Positions 30,197-40,706 of a DNA stretch of 64,000 nucleotides are shown one piece after another. The position numbers and the translations under genes are program-made. The notes under the pieces were generated by a model. It saw only the letters and a list, made by a program, of their open reading frames with translations, made no database searches and had not been told where the DNA came from. Numbering within the stretch: position 1 is the first letter of the stretch; each line of letters starts with the position of its first letter. The DNA is from Myrmaecium sp. VS I D KN 1 (Eukaryota > Ascomycota > Dothideomycetes > Valsariales > Valsariaceae). Location of the stretch: NCBI GenBank assembly GCA_019775845.1, contig JADQAV010000063.1, positions 81,463 through 145,462 on the forward strand, written 5' to 3'.

Positions 30197-32140
30197 TTAA
30201 GAGTCACCATCAATTTCCCTGTCAACTGACCTCCTTATCAACTCCCTCAGCTCTTTCAATTCCTCTCTTAGTTTCTTGACTTCGACAACCGCCGCATCGG
30301 AGTCCACGACAGGCCGTGTGTCTTGGACTTTCTTTGCCCATCCGTCGGCTTCGAAGTCAACCTCACCAGATAGCTGTTCCCATTCCTCAATTGTGTCGTC
30401 GTCAGCTTCGCCTCTGCTCCTATTCCGGCGGACGTTCCTCGCCTGTATGACTTCGAACCACGACGTTATCAGGAGGAGCGGAGAATAGATGATTCCCATG
30501 ACGATATCATTCAGCCGCTCATACTGTTCCTTAGACATCCACCATTCGAAAGGGATTATGAGGAAGAGGATCTCCACAAGGTTCAGTGGAGCAATGAAAA
30601 CATTCTCGTCAGGCGCGCGGACGAATTGAAGGGTTTTCTGGGAGAACAAGGCCATATATTCGTCAATGGCGTTATCGGTGATGTCCTCGTAGGCAGAGTT
30701 ATAGAGAGCGATCAAGATGTTGAGCAAAATCACCATGACCACGAATGTGAATATATAGTACAGAACTAACCCGAAAGGCGGCTATGAGCGCATTAGCAAA
30801 CTGCGCTTAGCATCGAATGACAACAGTAAAACTTACCGCGAACCTATCGAACCCGTCAAAGTCGGGAGATTGCATTATCGCATTTAGCATTGCTTGTACG
30901 ATGAAGCTCGTCGCCGTGAGATTGTTGTCGACCTGGTCCATACCGACAAATCCTTGCAAGAAACCAATCAGGACTACAAGCAACAGTGCGAAGAAAATAA
31001 TGGATTCCTTCATCATCACTTTTAGTACGACCAGCATCGCGCCAAAGAAGCGGAAGGTGTCCAGATATAGCAGAAGACGCGCCCAGAACATTGGTGCGCT
31101 ACAGGCAAGGAAATTGTAGCTGAGCTGATTGAAATGGGCTCGCTTGTCGGAATTCAAGTCATGGCCCAGGGCGATCATCCGGGTCACGAAGGAGACAGTG
31201 AGGAGACCATACAGTGTGCTATTGAAAGCGTTCCAGAAGCTGAAATAGTATCGGCCGACTTTCCAGAACTTTGAGAACTCGTCGCATATGAAACCGACAG
31301 TGAATACGTACAGCATTCCTTCGACAACATCCAGGTCGCCGCTGGGATTGACTGTATTTATTGCACCGGTGTACAGGGCAAGGTAAGCAAGAGAGATGAA
31401 GATCTGGAGGGCGTTTTGATAGGCCGGTACTCTCATACGGTCTGGATCGAAGTGGGCCCAGTAATTGGTATTGGCTTTTTGCCTGTAATCGACGAAGCGA
31501 GAGGGATCGTCATCGTCTTGGACAATCCATCCCTTCCAGAGGGCGGCAATGCATTTCTGATAACCGGAGGAGCCGATGACTCTGAGGGCATGAAGGTCCA
31601 CAGCTCTCTCGACGGCGTTGGCAGGGAGGGACTCCCGTCCATTGATCAGAATGGAATAGCGTTTGAGAAGAACATCTTGAAGAAGGTACTGAGCATCCTC
31701 TTCCTCCTCGATGATGATTTTAGCAATCACTTCGCAAGCAGCCGCTCTGACTTCGTGCATTTGGGCATCCCAAAGCTCCAGCTGGGCCTGTTTCATGAAC
31801 CATTTCTTGACGACAAGCAAGCAGTATACGACACACGCCTTATACTGCTCACCTCCGGCGCTTTTAGCAGTTTCGACGACTCTGGGAGTGATGATGTTGC
31901 TATGTGCTCTCGTGACCTGTGCTTCTTCAAGCTCGCACGGTATCACGCTTTCGATCTGGTGCTTGAGGCGCAAGGCGATCTTGGTCACCTCCTTCGCTGG
32001 TATTGGAGATGGCACCACGTCGTCCTGCCGCGTGGGAAGAACTGCGGGATCTCAGCCTGCGAGTGCGCGAAGAACACAAAGAAAGTATCACTTACGTGAG
32101 CGGAATTCATCACCCAGTTGATGGCGGCGGTCTCTCCCAT
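30197..32140 (-). CDS. YVC1: TRP-type vacuolar cation channel (YVC1 family)
   Basis: Last exon 30781-30197 and main exon ending at 30837, joined by a clear 55-nt intron (30782-30836; GTAAGT donor, GCTAATGC branch, CATAG acceptor): …FDRFA|PPFGLVLYY…. The protein has a cytosolic N-terminal domain (CELEEAQVTRAHSN...), at least six membrane segments, and the pore/S6 region PPFGLVLYYIFTFVVMVILL with NILIALYNSAYEDI. It ends in a coiled coil (VVEVKKLREELKELRELIRR). Yeast YVC1 releases vacuolar Ca2+ in response to stretch and cytosolic Ca2+. The N-terminus is less certain. The main frame lacks an ATG and must join a first exon near 32140 or 32110 (MGETAAINWVMNS...) across an intron containing GTAAGTGATA; the obvious donor leaves the wrong phase, so the exact junction is open. 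Confidence 0.9.
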
Positions 32141-32730
32141 CTGCGTTCCACAGCTTGGACCAGCGAACCATGTTGGCTACTATACTGAAATACTGAAGCA
32201 GAAAAACAGCCTTGGCTGGTCTGAAGAGTTGAACCAAGGCTCAATGACACGTTAAAGGAGACTTCGGATTTTATATTCTCGAAAGGAACTTGGAGAGGGG
32301 CCGGCCTGCAATCATCTGGTGCCAAACCTTGGAAGTTGGCAAATATGTCATAGCTGGATGCCTTGGCGGGGTCAGGGATCGGTTCAGGCTCCGAGGCTCC
32401 GACCTTCCCCCTGTGCTTCTCTGAACAACACCTCGGTGGAGTAGAATATACGAGTCTCTATGTCTACAATCCTACGAACACGCTCCCAGAATCGACCTAT
32501 ATACACACACAGAAACCTCAGCACCCAATAATACAAGGAGTAATGCGGAGCGAATTCCTGTCTCCTCCCGCGAAAAACGCCATCCGATGCAACAAGTCCA
32601 GGTCTACCCTGAGCACCGAAAAAACAGTCAAACTCCACATATCCTACAGAAAAGTTTCGACTTCCGCCCTGCACATGGCCACCACAGATTGACCATGGCT
32701 TCACTGCTGCACCTTATACTCAAGCCGAGG
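32141..32730. other. intergenic between two minus-strand genes
   Basis: Leader/promoter of the YVC1-type gene and 3' flank of the carrier gene. Frames here are not coding-like. Confidence 0.5.
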
Positions 32731-33916
32731 CTATACTTCGTATGGCTTAACGAGCGGGTGCTTTTCGAACCAGTCGAGCAGAGTTTGGTAAAGTACCAGC
32801 ATCGTGCCGCTTTGAACACTGGTCCACACAGCCCTAGGCCCCACACCACGGAAACATCCTGCGATGCCCTCTGACTTGTAGATCATCCGCAGACCCGTGA
32901 TGACGGACGATGTGTCAAGGGTGACCGCGGAATGCTGGCGAAGTGTTGTTGAGGGAGACGAAGTCGAGATAAGACGCTGGGGCGGCGGCTTTGTAGGCCT
33001 TGTGGGGGTTGACGTTTGCGTGGTAGCGTGCTTAATGCCCTCAGCACCAGCAGGAGTCGCGGAATGTGGTGGGACTCTGGTGGTGCTGGTACCCTTCTCG
33101 ATGACAGGAGTTCCGTGAGCAACCTCCGGGTTCTGCTGTGTCTGAATCCGCGTTTTAACAACGTCAAGGGGGCACGTAATAACACCTGCCATACCACCAG
33201 CAGTTGCACCCGTGAGAATCTCAAGTGGCAGGCCGACTCTCTTGCTCCCCACCCACTTTTGCGCAAGTTTTCGTTCCTGCTCGTAGAATGCGAACTGGAG
33301 AGCAGAGAATGGCAAATCGCGCCAGAGGGTGGCCTTGAAGCCATAGAAGAGAGCGGAGATCCCTTCCACCCGAGCTATGGTGCGAGCAGCGTCAATCATG
33401 CCCTTGTAATTATAGCCCGACCGAAAGTATGGATTATTGTACCGGCCTTGGAGCTGCAAACGGGTTTTGAGTACTTCTGATGGAACGTATAGAGGCGCAG
33501 CCGCAAGATCAGCGATCAGACCTGAACTGTCATTAGTAACCTTTTTCCGGAGCATGATCTTCTCAATTCATCTCACCAGCCGTAAAGTATGACAGGGCCG
33601 GGTTCAGGCCCAAGTCAATCATCTGCCGTTTACTAAATTCGTATGTCGCAAAGAAGATGCAAGTTCCAGAAAATGATCCCAGGAAAGCCGGCTCGACACC
33701 GCCGTATAAGCCTTTTCTTAGTCCTTCCTGCCGCCAGATGGTGTAGTAAGTGGACCCCATAGACGTATATTTGGGCGGTATATGCGGGTCGCCTTGTTGT
33801 CTGGTCTTGACAGTATCCAACGAGTGCATAAGCATGTCCCCGGTTGTTCCTCCTAAGCCGCCTGCTAATGTTGCCTGGAGTGTACCAAAATCAGCTTCCG
33901 AACAAGATGCGCTCAA
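32731..33916 (-). CDS. mitochondrial carrier family protein, MME1-like (5' end unresolved)
   Basis: Exon ..-33577 and exon 33521-32731, with a 55-nt intron (GTGAGA donor, TACTAATGA branch, TTCAG acceptor) joining …SYFTAG|LIADLAA…. Three solute-carrier repeats carry the PxD/ExxK/R signatures: HSLDTVKTRQQ, VPSEVLKTRLQLQGRY and CPLDVVKTRIQTQ. A ~75-residue low-complexity loop (Thr/Pro/Ser) follows the third signature. RYNNPYF after the second signature and the overall layout match the inner-membrane MME1 group, described in yeast as Mg2+ exporters. Coding sequence (EADFGTLQATLAGGLGGTTG) is continuous back to at least 33916, where only a TTG is in frame. The true ATG must lie in a further 5' exon around 33950-34300 that I could not define. 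Confidence 0.85.
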
Positions 33917-34683
33917 CCGGTTCGGGAGTGACTCCTCCTCACATGTATGTATGGCGGCCTGGCCGCCTCCAGATCGCCTTCATCTTCCCCATGGTGTCCC
34001 ATTCCCCTCTCCTGATCGGTTCCAAGCTGCCGATGTAATCTCCTCTCCCGGTTTGACTCTGAGATCCGCCGAGCGAGATGGGATTGTCTAAAACTGCGCT
34101 ATGCCCAGAGGCTCTCGGGAGACGATGTGGTAGTATACAGCTGGGTGCACGAGGTAAAGACGTAAATGAATGGATGGCGCAAGGCCGGAGTAACTGCAGG
34201 GAGCGTGATCGAATCCAAATGGTGTTGAGGTTGATAAGGTCTCCTCGGGAATTTTTTGAGGATCCCCAGTATTTCCGTGGCGCAAAGGCGGAAGCCACGA
34301 ACAAGCAAAGAATCAGCACAGATCAGGGACGACTCAGCCTGACAGTCACAAATGTGCGCGCTACAGGCATGTCTCCTTCATCCTGCCAGATACCTGCATT
34401 CACACACACTCTTTACCGACCTACTGTACTTTCGCGAAATATCCGGCGCTCCGTAGACACACTGCGAAACTGTCAGGCCCAATCAGCCCCCCGCGCCATG
34501 CCAAGCCTCTCGACGTCAAGTTTATTTACATTTACCTTACAGCCTTCTCCGCGCTCATCCATCCCATCAACAACCTCTTGTCCTATCACAACAACACCCT
34601 ATCAACACCCCCATAGCCCGCTTTCGGCATCGAAATAACGAAGTTCTCCACTGTTACGCGATCCAAGTTATCACAATATCAAA
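33917..34683. other. divergent promoter region, holding the unresolved first exon of the carrier gene
   Basis: Lies between the carrier (-) and the 34684 gene (+). A minus-strand frame at 33939-34319 may include the missing first exon (GKMKAIWRRPG). C/T-rich leader at 34500-34680. Confidence 0.45.
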
Positions 34684-35835
34684 ATGACTTCCTGGCTTCA
34701 GAAGCACCGGAAAAGCGAACTCACCGAACTCGCGAAGCAAGCCGGTCTGCAAGAGTGCGTATAAGATCTTGACTCTACGCGAACCGCCGCTCGGTGCCCA
34801 AGCGCGTCTCCTATTGAGACTGACAGAAACTCAAAGATTCGAGGGGCTTCTGAAAGATGATTTGGTGATCGAACTGGACAAACACCTTCGCGCCAACGCA
34901 AGCTCTCTGTCGAGCAATGCGGCTTTCGAAGAATACTATGAGCGCAGCAGCACTCCCTCGAGAAAGGAACGCAACTCCGCTGCAACGGCCAATGCTAATG
35001 GCTCCGATACTGAGGTGCCAAGATCTACGCGTCGCAGACGTGCGCCCAGGGTCAAGGAGGAGTCTGGCAGCCCGTAAGTCAATCGTTTATTCGCGCACAT
35101 AGAATGCGGTGCTGATCACCTTATTCGCGTAGCGCTCCATCTCCTATGGAAAACATCAAGACGCTTGCGACGCGCACTCCTCGCGCTGTTCAACGCGTCG
35201 CCGAACAGGTGCCTTTGCCCGCTTCGCCAGCGGATGTTGCCGACGTCATTGAGCGGCAGACTGCGATCGTGAGCTCCAAAGTGGGGGATCTCTGGGCTGA
35301 AACAGGCATTGTTGACAGGGTTGAACAATTACGGGAAACCCTCAGCAGCCTTGTCAGCATTGAGATCGCAGCTCTCCTAGTTGAACTACTGGGACTGCGG
35401 CGTTTGACCCTGCCCTTCGAATATCTCGGGGATACGCCGGCGATTGCCGGGCTTCGTTCATTCTCCGTTCATGGCCCGAACTTCCTCAGGCTTGTGGAAA
35501 CCTCGTTCTGGGCACCGACCACACTGTGGACAACGACCAGCCTGATCCTGCCGCTGCTCTTCTCCTATTTCTTCAATTTGACCTTGAAGACGAGGACAGT
35601 TGATGGGGTCACACAATCCAAGGCCACCTATCAGGCCGACCCTCTGATGTTCAACATCGCGAAAGCACTCATTACCTGGCTTGTATACGGCAAAGGTGTC
35701 CGTTTCGCCGGCATCTTCGGCGATCAAACTGTCACTGCTGTTGATGCCACCGTATTTGGAGGGTACCAAGGTATCATGATTGGAACAGCGATTGGTGTCC
35801 TCACTAGCCTGTATGATGCTGCGCAGAGAAAGTGA
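34684..35835 (+). CDS. SAP-like domain plus membrane segments, conserved fungal protein
   Basis: Exons 34684-34754, 34837-35073 and 35133-35835, all in phase, give 336 residues. Donors are GTGCGT and GTAAGT; acceptors CAAAG and CGTAG. The N-terminal helix pair (SWLQKHRKSELTELAKQAGL, then FEGLLKDDLVIELDKHL) has the spacing of a SAP/HeH DNA-binding module. A Ser-rich, basic segment (PRSTRRRRAPRVKEE) follows, then ~80 residues of amphipathic helix. The last ~150 residues contain about three to four hydrophobic segments (VSIEIAALLVELLGLR, TTSLILPLLFSYFFNL, GIMIGTAIGVLTSLY). A SAP-type head on a membrane protein suggests a nuclear-envelope or ER location, as in the HeH/LEM group. That is inference; no MAN1-type C-terminal domain is present. 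Confidence 0.85.
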
Positions 35836-36414
35836 AGATGAAATCGTCGTCGCTTACCGCTGTTCTGTTACTGCGTATGAGATATTCTTCGTCTGTGCGG
35901 CCTTCGTTATCTATTTCCGATCTCTTTCGATGTTCATATAGCGTTTCATTCTCACTCTTGTATGGCCCGGTTAGAGGGTAGGCGCAAGATGGCGTTTCAG
36001 GCGTTCTGCCAGATACCATCGTCGCGGAGATTCTAAGGGGCTACGGGTGGTAACTTGCAACAGCTCTAATAGTCGAATTAACACTACTGGTATTGATCCG
36101 TTTCTATTGCATCCGTCTCGGCTATTGATGCCTTAGGTTTTCAGATCCCACCCCATGTGGCGAAAGAAATCTTGGCATACCCACACCCCACCACAATCTG
36201 TGATGGCTGTTACTGCGAACCTCCAACCTCCACCTACGAAGACACCGTCTCCCCGCGCAACACTATCCGGCGCCAGACTTGCATAGCGATATCCCTCCGA
36301 TTCGGTATTAGAAGCGCCCAAGAGTCTCACGAACATTCACCGTTGCAGTTACGCGGCTCGCGAACCTCGAAGCCCTAGAAAACCCGAACAGTCATAGCCT
36401 GACCGACCGCAACC
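35836..36414. other. intergenic, promoter of the eIF2-alpha gene
   Basis: 579 nt without a supported gene. No clear TATA; the leader just before 36415 is C/A-rich. Confidence 0.5.
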
Positions 36415-37499
36415 ATGTCTCTCACAAACTGTCGGTTCTATGAGGAGAAGTACCCGGAGGTGGAAAGCTTCGTCATGGTGAATGTGAAGCAGGTATGGAA
36501 GTGACTCTTGTCTTTGGGTCATGGCTGGTAGAAAAGCGGCGGACTTACATGGAAGAACGCAGATCGCCGAGATGGGCGCCTACGTGAAGCTCCTCGAATA
36601 CGACAACATTGACGGCATGATTCTCCTCTCTGAGCTCTCGAGAAGACGAATTCGCTCCATCCAAAAACTCATCCGTGTCGGCCGCAATGAGGTCGTCGTT
36701 GTGTTGCGTGTGGATAAAGACAAGGGTATGGACCAGATAACGAATCAATGTGGCGCTTCCAGTCAGCGCCATCCCGGAGGGTTCGGTCGTTAATATTCTC
36801 CCTAATACAGGGTACATCGATCTTTCCAAGCGTCGTGTCTCCCCAGAAGACGTCGTCAAGTGCGAGGAGCGCTACAACAAGTCCAAGATGGTGCACAGCA
36901 TCATGCGCCACGTAGCCGAGAAGACGAACACGCCTATCGAGACTCTTTACCAGCACATCGGCTGGCCTTTGAACAAGAAGTACGGCCACTCTCTCGATGC
37001 CTTCAAGCTTTCCATCACCAACCCCGACGTCTGGAACGAGATCACTTTCCCCAACGATGTCGTCAAGGAGGAACTTCTCTCTTACATCGGAAAGCGACTC
37101 ACTCCCCAGCCGACCAAGGTCCGTGCCGATGTTGAAGTTACTTGCTTTGGTTATGAAGGCATCGATGCCGTCAAGGACGCTCTCCGCTGCGCCGAGGCCG
37201 GTAACACCCCGGACAGCCAGGTGAAAGTCAAGCTCGTCTCTCCTCCGCTCTACGTCCTCACCTCTCAATGCCTCGACAAAAACCAGGGTATCGCCAACCT
37301 GGAGAAGAGCATCGAGGAGATTGAGAAGAAGATCAAGGCCAGCGGCGGGAATTGCGTGGTCAAGATGGCACCTAAGGCTGTTACTGAGAACGATGATGCG
37401 GAGCTCCAGGCGCTTATGGACAAGAAAGAGCGTGAGAACCAAGAAGTTAGCGGTGATGAGGATGAGAGCGAGAGCGATGAAGGCATTGCGGCCGAGTAA
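36415..37499 (+). CDS. SUI2: translation initiation factor eIF2 subunit alpha
   Basis: Exons 36415-36492, 36563-36725 and 36811-37499 give 309 residues, the usual length. The S1 RNA-binding domain opens the protein ([20 protein letters not shown]), with the regulatory loop [16 protein letters not shown], in which the Ser of S-E-L-S-R-R-R (Ser51/52) is phosphorylated by Gcn2-type kinases. A helical domain follows ([26 protein letters not shown]) and then the alpha/beta C-terminal domain, ending in an acidic tail ([12 protein letters not shown]). It forms the eIF2 heterotrimer that delivers Met-tRNAi to the 40S subunit. Introns are standard: GTATGG donors, CGCAG and TACAG acceptors. Confidence 0.98.
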
Positions 37500-38286
37500 A
37501 CCGCGGTGATTTCTTGGAGTAAGGTGATCTTATGCGGTAGTCAAGATACTGTTCAAGCAGCGAAGCGAGGAAGTATCAGCTGTGCAGAGCAATCAAGTTT
37601 CCGATGGCGATGTATGAAAATAGACACAAGGGCGGGCGAAGAGGGGTTGGGGTCGGGGTTGTTGCATCCCGGCCCGAGGGGTTCTCGGTTTGGCGAAACC
37701 ACGGATACCCCAAACGATTCTCCTTTTTTGGTCATCTATCAAAAGTTCTGGGATCGGCTGCGGGGTGGCTCCGGGATGTAGACATTTTTCTGCTCAGTGG
37801 TCACGAATGGCACTCTGTCTTCTCATGTGTGAGGGGTTGTTTTTGACTCTTTTTTTCCATGGTCTGCGACTCGAACTCGGAACGACTGGATTCCTATATG
37901 TGTGCTGTCATGGTGACCGGTTGGACGCACTACCAGTAACGTTTTGCCTCCCTTATAGCTGTCTTCGGTATTTGAAAATGAAGTGATGCCTGAACCTTGA
38001 CACGGTGATACCCTTTGTATCGACTGACTGCGCTGCGGGATCCAAAAGAGGTGCGCGAGACCTTCTCTTGTGCGCAGCCTCGGCACGTAGTTGATATACA
38101 TGGGTACTTTGGTGTGACCTACAGAGATGAAGATTCGATATTACAACAAGAGAAGGGACCGGACGGCCCCCTTTCAATCTCAATGTATTCAGACATAACA
38201 TATCATTGAAAAGTCCCTATACCATTAACTAAAAATTGAATAATTCTGTCCCTGAGATCCAAATCCACATCCATAGTCCCATACTC
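37500..38286. other. intergenic between convergent genes
   Basis: 3' flanks of the eIF2-alpha (+) and RRN5 (-) genes. No gene or repeat of note. Confidence 0.5.
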
Positions 38287-40428
38287 TCACGGCGAACCAT
38301 TCGCCACAAACTCATCCGCCGAATCGTCCGAGGCGCCAGGGGGATACTCCATCCCCTCAAGGAAGCCCACGGCCTCCTCCCGCGCGCGTCGAGGCTGAAG
38401 AATCCTCCGTGTCGGAGGGCCGGGCTCGCTGTCAGGCTCTTGTTGTCCCGTATCAGCGTGCTCGCTCGCGTCCATGTCTTCGCTCTCCACTTCAGACCGT
38501 GTCTCAAAGGCTTCCGCGCCGTCCGTCGTTTCTGCGACTTCCGCGCCATCCGTCTCCTCTGCGTCCTGCATTTCCGTGTCCGGATCCTCGTCGTAAGCGC
38601 CTGGCTGCTGCAGGATCTGGGCTATGTCATCCTCTTCTTTAGCCACTTCGGCCCTCTCGCCAGATCGTCCCATTCTCTTCCTCTTCCTCCTTTCACCCTT
38701 GCGTTTCATCATCGCAAACTCCCTTTCGGGCACCAATCGGCCGAAGACCTCCCACTCGGGCTGGTATTCCGTCCACTGCGTCCAATCCGCCAACTCCTTC
38801 TGACTTTTTCGCTTCAGATGCGGTCTCTTCATGCGCTTCGTCTCCTCGTCCTCCTCGGGGGCTACCGGGTCCCTCCCCAATATCTTCCAGAGTGCCCTTT
38901 CCTCCTCTGCGCCGGCTTGCTGATCCACCATCTCTGCATATTCATCATCTTCATCCGTCGAATCCTCCTCTTCCTCCTCGAGCCACTCATCATCGCTAAG
39001 GCCAGAATCCCCATCCTCTTCGCTGGCATCATCACCGGCCGCGGGGTCTCCACCCTCGCTCGGCATCGTCCCGCCACGTTCCTCAAGATACCTCGCAACC
39101 GTTTCATACCGCAACACGCGCCCGCTGTGATCCCTCTTCGACCCTGCCCTCGGCGGACGCACATACACCTGCACCCCGCACCGCTCCGCCGTCCGCACCC
39201 ACACCTGCCGGGCATCCCTCTTCAGCCCCAAGATATCCACGGCGGTGTGGACGTCCCACTTCCGGACCGTCGGTTTCGGGGCGTGAGAGGTGCGCCAGTC
39301 CTCGGCGCGAAGCCGGGACTGGGTTTGGAAGAGCACGGCCTGCACCAGGCGTCGGGTGAGGGAGATGGTGAGATGGTGCAGATCGGTGAAGGCGGTGTGG
39401 TGGATGGCGGGACTGGAGCCTGGAGGATCGGCGAGGGTGCGCCAGTTGTCCGCCAGGCTGTTGCGGGCTGAGTTCATGAAGATGGTGCTGGAGAGGCGAA
39501 TGAAATTCTGTAGGTGCAGGAGCCGCGCGGACGGTATCGAAGTGAGAATGTTAGGTTCCTGGGTTTCGGACGCTGCAGCTGGGCTCTCTGACGGATGCGG
39601 TGTTCGTCCGATGTGGCTCGCTTCGGACTTGGCTTCGTGGTCCGAGAGATTGTCTTCATCCTCTTCTTCCTTTTCGCCAAGGTCCGCGATAGCTTCCTCA
39701 ACCTCATCGGCGACATCGTTCGTTAGGAGCCAGTAATCCCCATGCTTCTTCTTTTCTTGTTGAGCCTCAAACTTGTCCTGATGCCATTCCAAGGCCTCCG
39801 CCGCCAGGTCCAAGCTCCTGCAACATTCTTCACATATCTCCGCCGCGGCCGGAATGTCGCTGAACCCCAGGATTCCCAGATGCGCGTCCTTGAGGTGATG
39901 ATCGACGAGTCCTTGCTGTAGAAGCAGCAGATAGTTGTGGACTTCCAGCTCGGATTTGGAACCTATTGCGCCAGCTATCCCAGGTAGATCATGCCGGCCC
40001 AGCTTCGATAACGCGGAGAAGAAGGTTTCTTTCTCTGACGATGTCCACCGGGAAACCCCGAGCTGGGAGGATTCTAACGGTTGGGTTCGGAAGACTTCCT
40101 GCTCATCCTTGAAGCGTACCCTGGCTTCTTGGACTGTTTCATTGAACAGCAGCCGGTACTCTTCGTTATAAAGACCCTTCAGACGGCGCGATTTCGGCAA
40201 GCGTTCCAATCCACGTTTCCTCTTGCGACTGTGGGTGCTTTCACGAGGCAGGAGACTCTGCAGGGGTTGTTCGTCATGTTGTATTCCTCCGTTTAGCTGA
40301 GGTGAGGGTGCCCTGGAGTTCGGCACGGTATTCGGTGCAGTCACGAAAGCGGACTCTGTTTCGGCGTCTTCGAGAAGGTCTAGAGCCGGGGCGTCACAGT
40401 CCGTCGCTTCGGTCGCGGGCGAACTCAT
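38287..40428 (-). CDS. RRN5: RNA polymerase I upstream activation factor subunit RRN5
   Basis: 713 residues from the ATG at 40428 (MSSPATEATD); the frame has 14 more codons upstream. After an acidic/disordered N-terminus and a basic cluster (SRKRKRGLERLPKSRRLKGL) comes NEEYRLLFNETVQEA. A SANT/Myb-type domain follows at ~125-180 (SRWTSSEKETFFSALSKLGR, DLPGIAGAIGSKSELEVHNY). A second conserved block (VHTAVDILGLKRDARQVWVR) and KWKI-like helical segments lie in the middle. The C-terminal half has several acidic runs (EEEEEDSTDEDDEY) and a basic nuclear signal (KRKGERRKRKRMG). RRN5 with RRN9 and RRN10 forms UAF at the rDNA promoter. It shares a 278-nt divergent promoter with the IRC3 gene. Confidence 0.85.
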   Translation of the reverse strand: MSSPATEATDCDAPALDLLEDAETESAFVTAPNTVPNSRAPSPQLNGGIQHDEQPLQSLLPRESTHSRKRKRGLERLPKSRRLKGLYNEEYRLLFNETVQEARVRFKDEQEVFRTQPLESSQLGVSRWTSSEKETFFSALSKLGRHDLPGIAGAIGSKSELEVHNYLLLLQQGLVDHHLKDAHLGILGFSDIPAAAEICEECCRSLDLAAEALEWHQDKFEAQQEKKKHGDYWLLTNDVADEVEEAIADLGEKEEEDEDNLSDHEAKSEASHIGRTPHPSESPAAASETQEPNILTSIPSARLLHLQNFIRLSSTIFMNSARNSLADNWRTLADPPGSSPAIHHTAFTDLHHLTISLTRRLVQAVLFQTQSRLRAEDWRTSHAPKPTVRKWDVHTAVDILGLKRDARQVWVRTAERCGVQVYVRPPRAGSKRDHSGRVLRYETVARYLEERGGTMPSEGGDPAAGDDASEEDGDSGLSDDEWLEEEEEDSTDEDDEYAEMVDQQAGAEEERALWKILGRDPVAPEEDEETKRMKRPHLKRKSQKELADWTQWTEYQPEWEVFGRLVPEREFAMMKRKGERRKRKRMGRSGERAEVAKEEDDIAQILQQPGAYDEDPDTEMQDAEETDGAEVAETTDGAEAFETRSEVESEDMDASEHADTGQQEPDSEPGPPTRRILQPRRAREEAVGFLEGMEYPPGASDDSADEFVANGSP

Positions 40429-40706
40429 GGCCAGTCCGGATGGGCGTCGAACAGTCTTCCAAGCCTCCAACGATCTCTGGAATCAGACTCCCTGAAAGTC
40501 CGCATCGCCGATCGAGAGTGCATGACGTTGGCGGGTTGTGCGACGCCATCACCTAGCCCGTCGTCAAAACATCGCGGAGCGCCAAGCGATGCGGAACTAC
40601 CGCCAGGCCCTAAGGTACCGGGAGAATCTCGGAACGCCCACATACTCCTTCTCCAGAAGACCGCTTGGAGGCGAACGAAACTTTCACAGTGGATGTCACG
40701 CACTCC
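40429..40706. promoter_or_regulatory. short divergent promoter between RRN5 and IRC3
   Basis: 278 nt separate the two start codons, so both promoters and leaders share or abut this segment. Frames crossing it are upstream extensions and not supported. Confidence 0.6.

Noticed and set aside
37830-37940. tRNA-like B-box (GTTCGAGTC on the minus strand) with an A-box-like TGGTAGTGCG upstream
   Set aside because: The putative T-stem does not pair, no acceptor stem can be formed, and there is no T-run terminator downstream on that strand.
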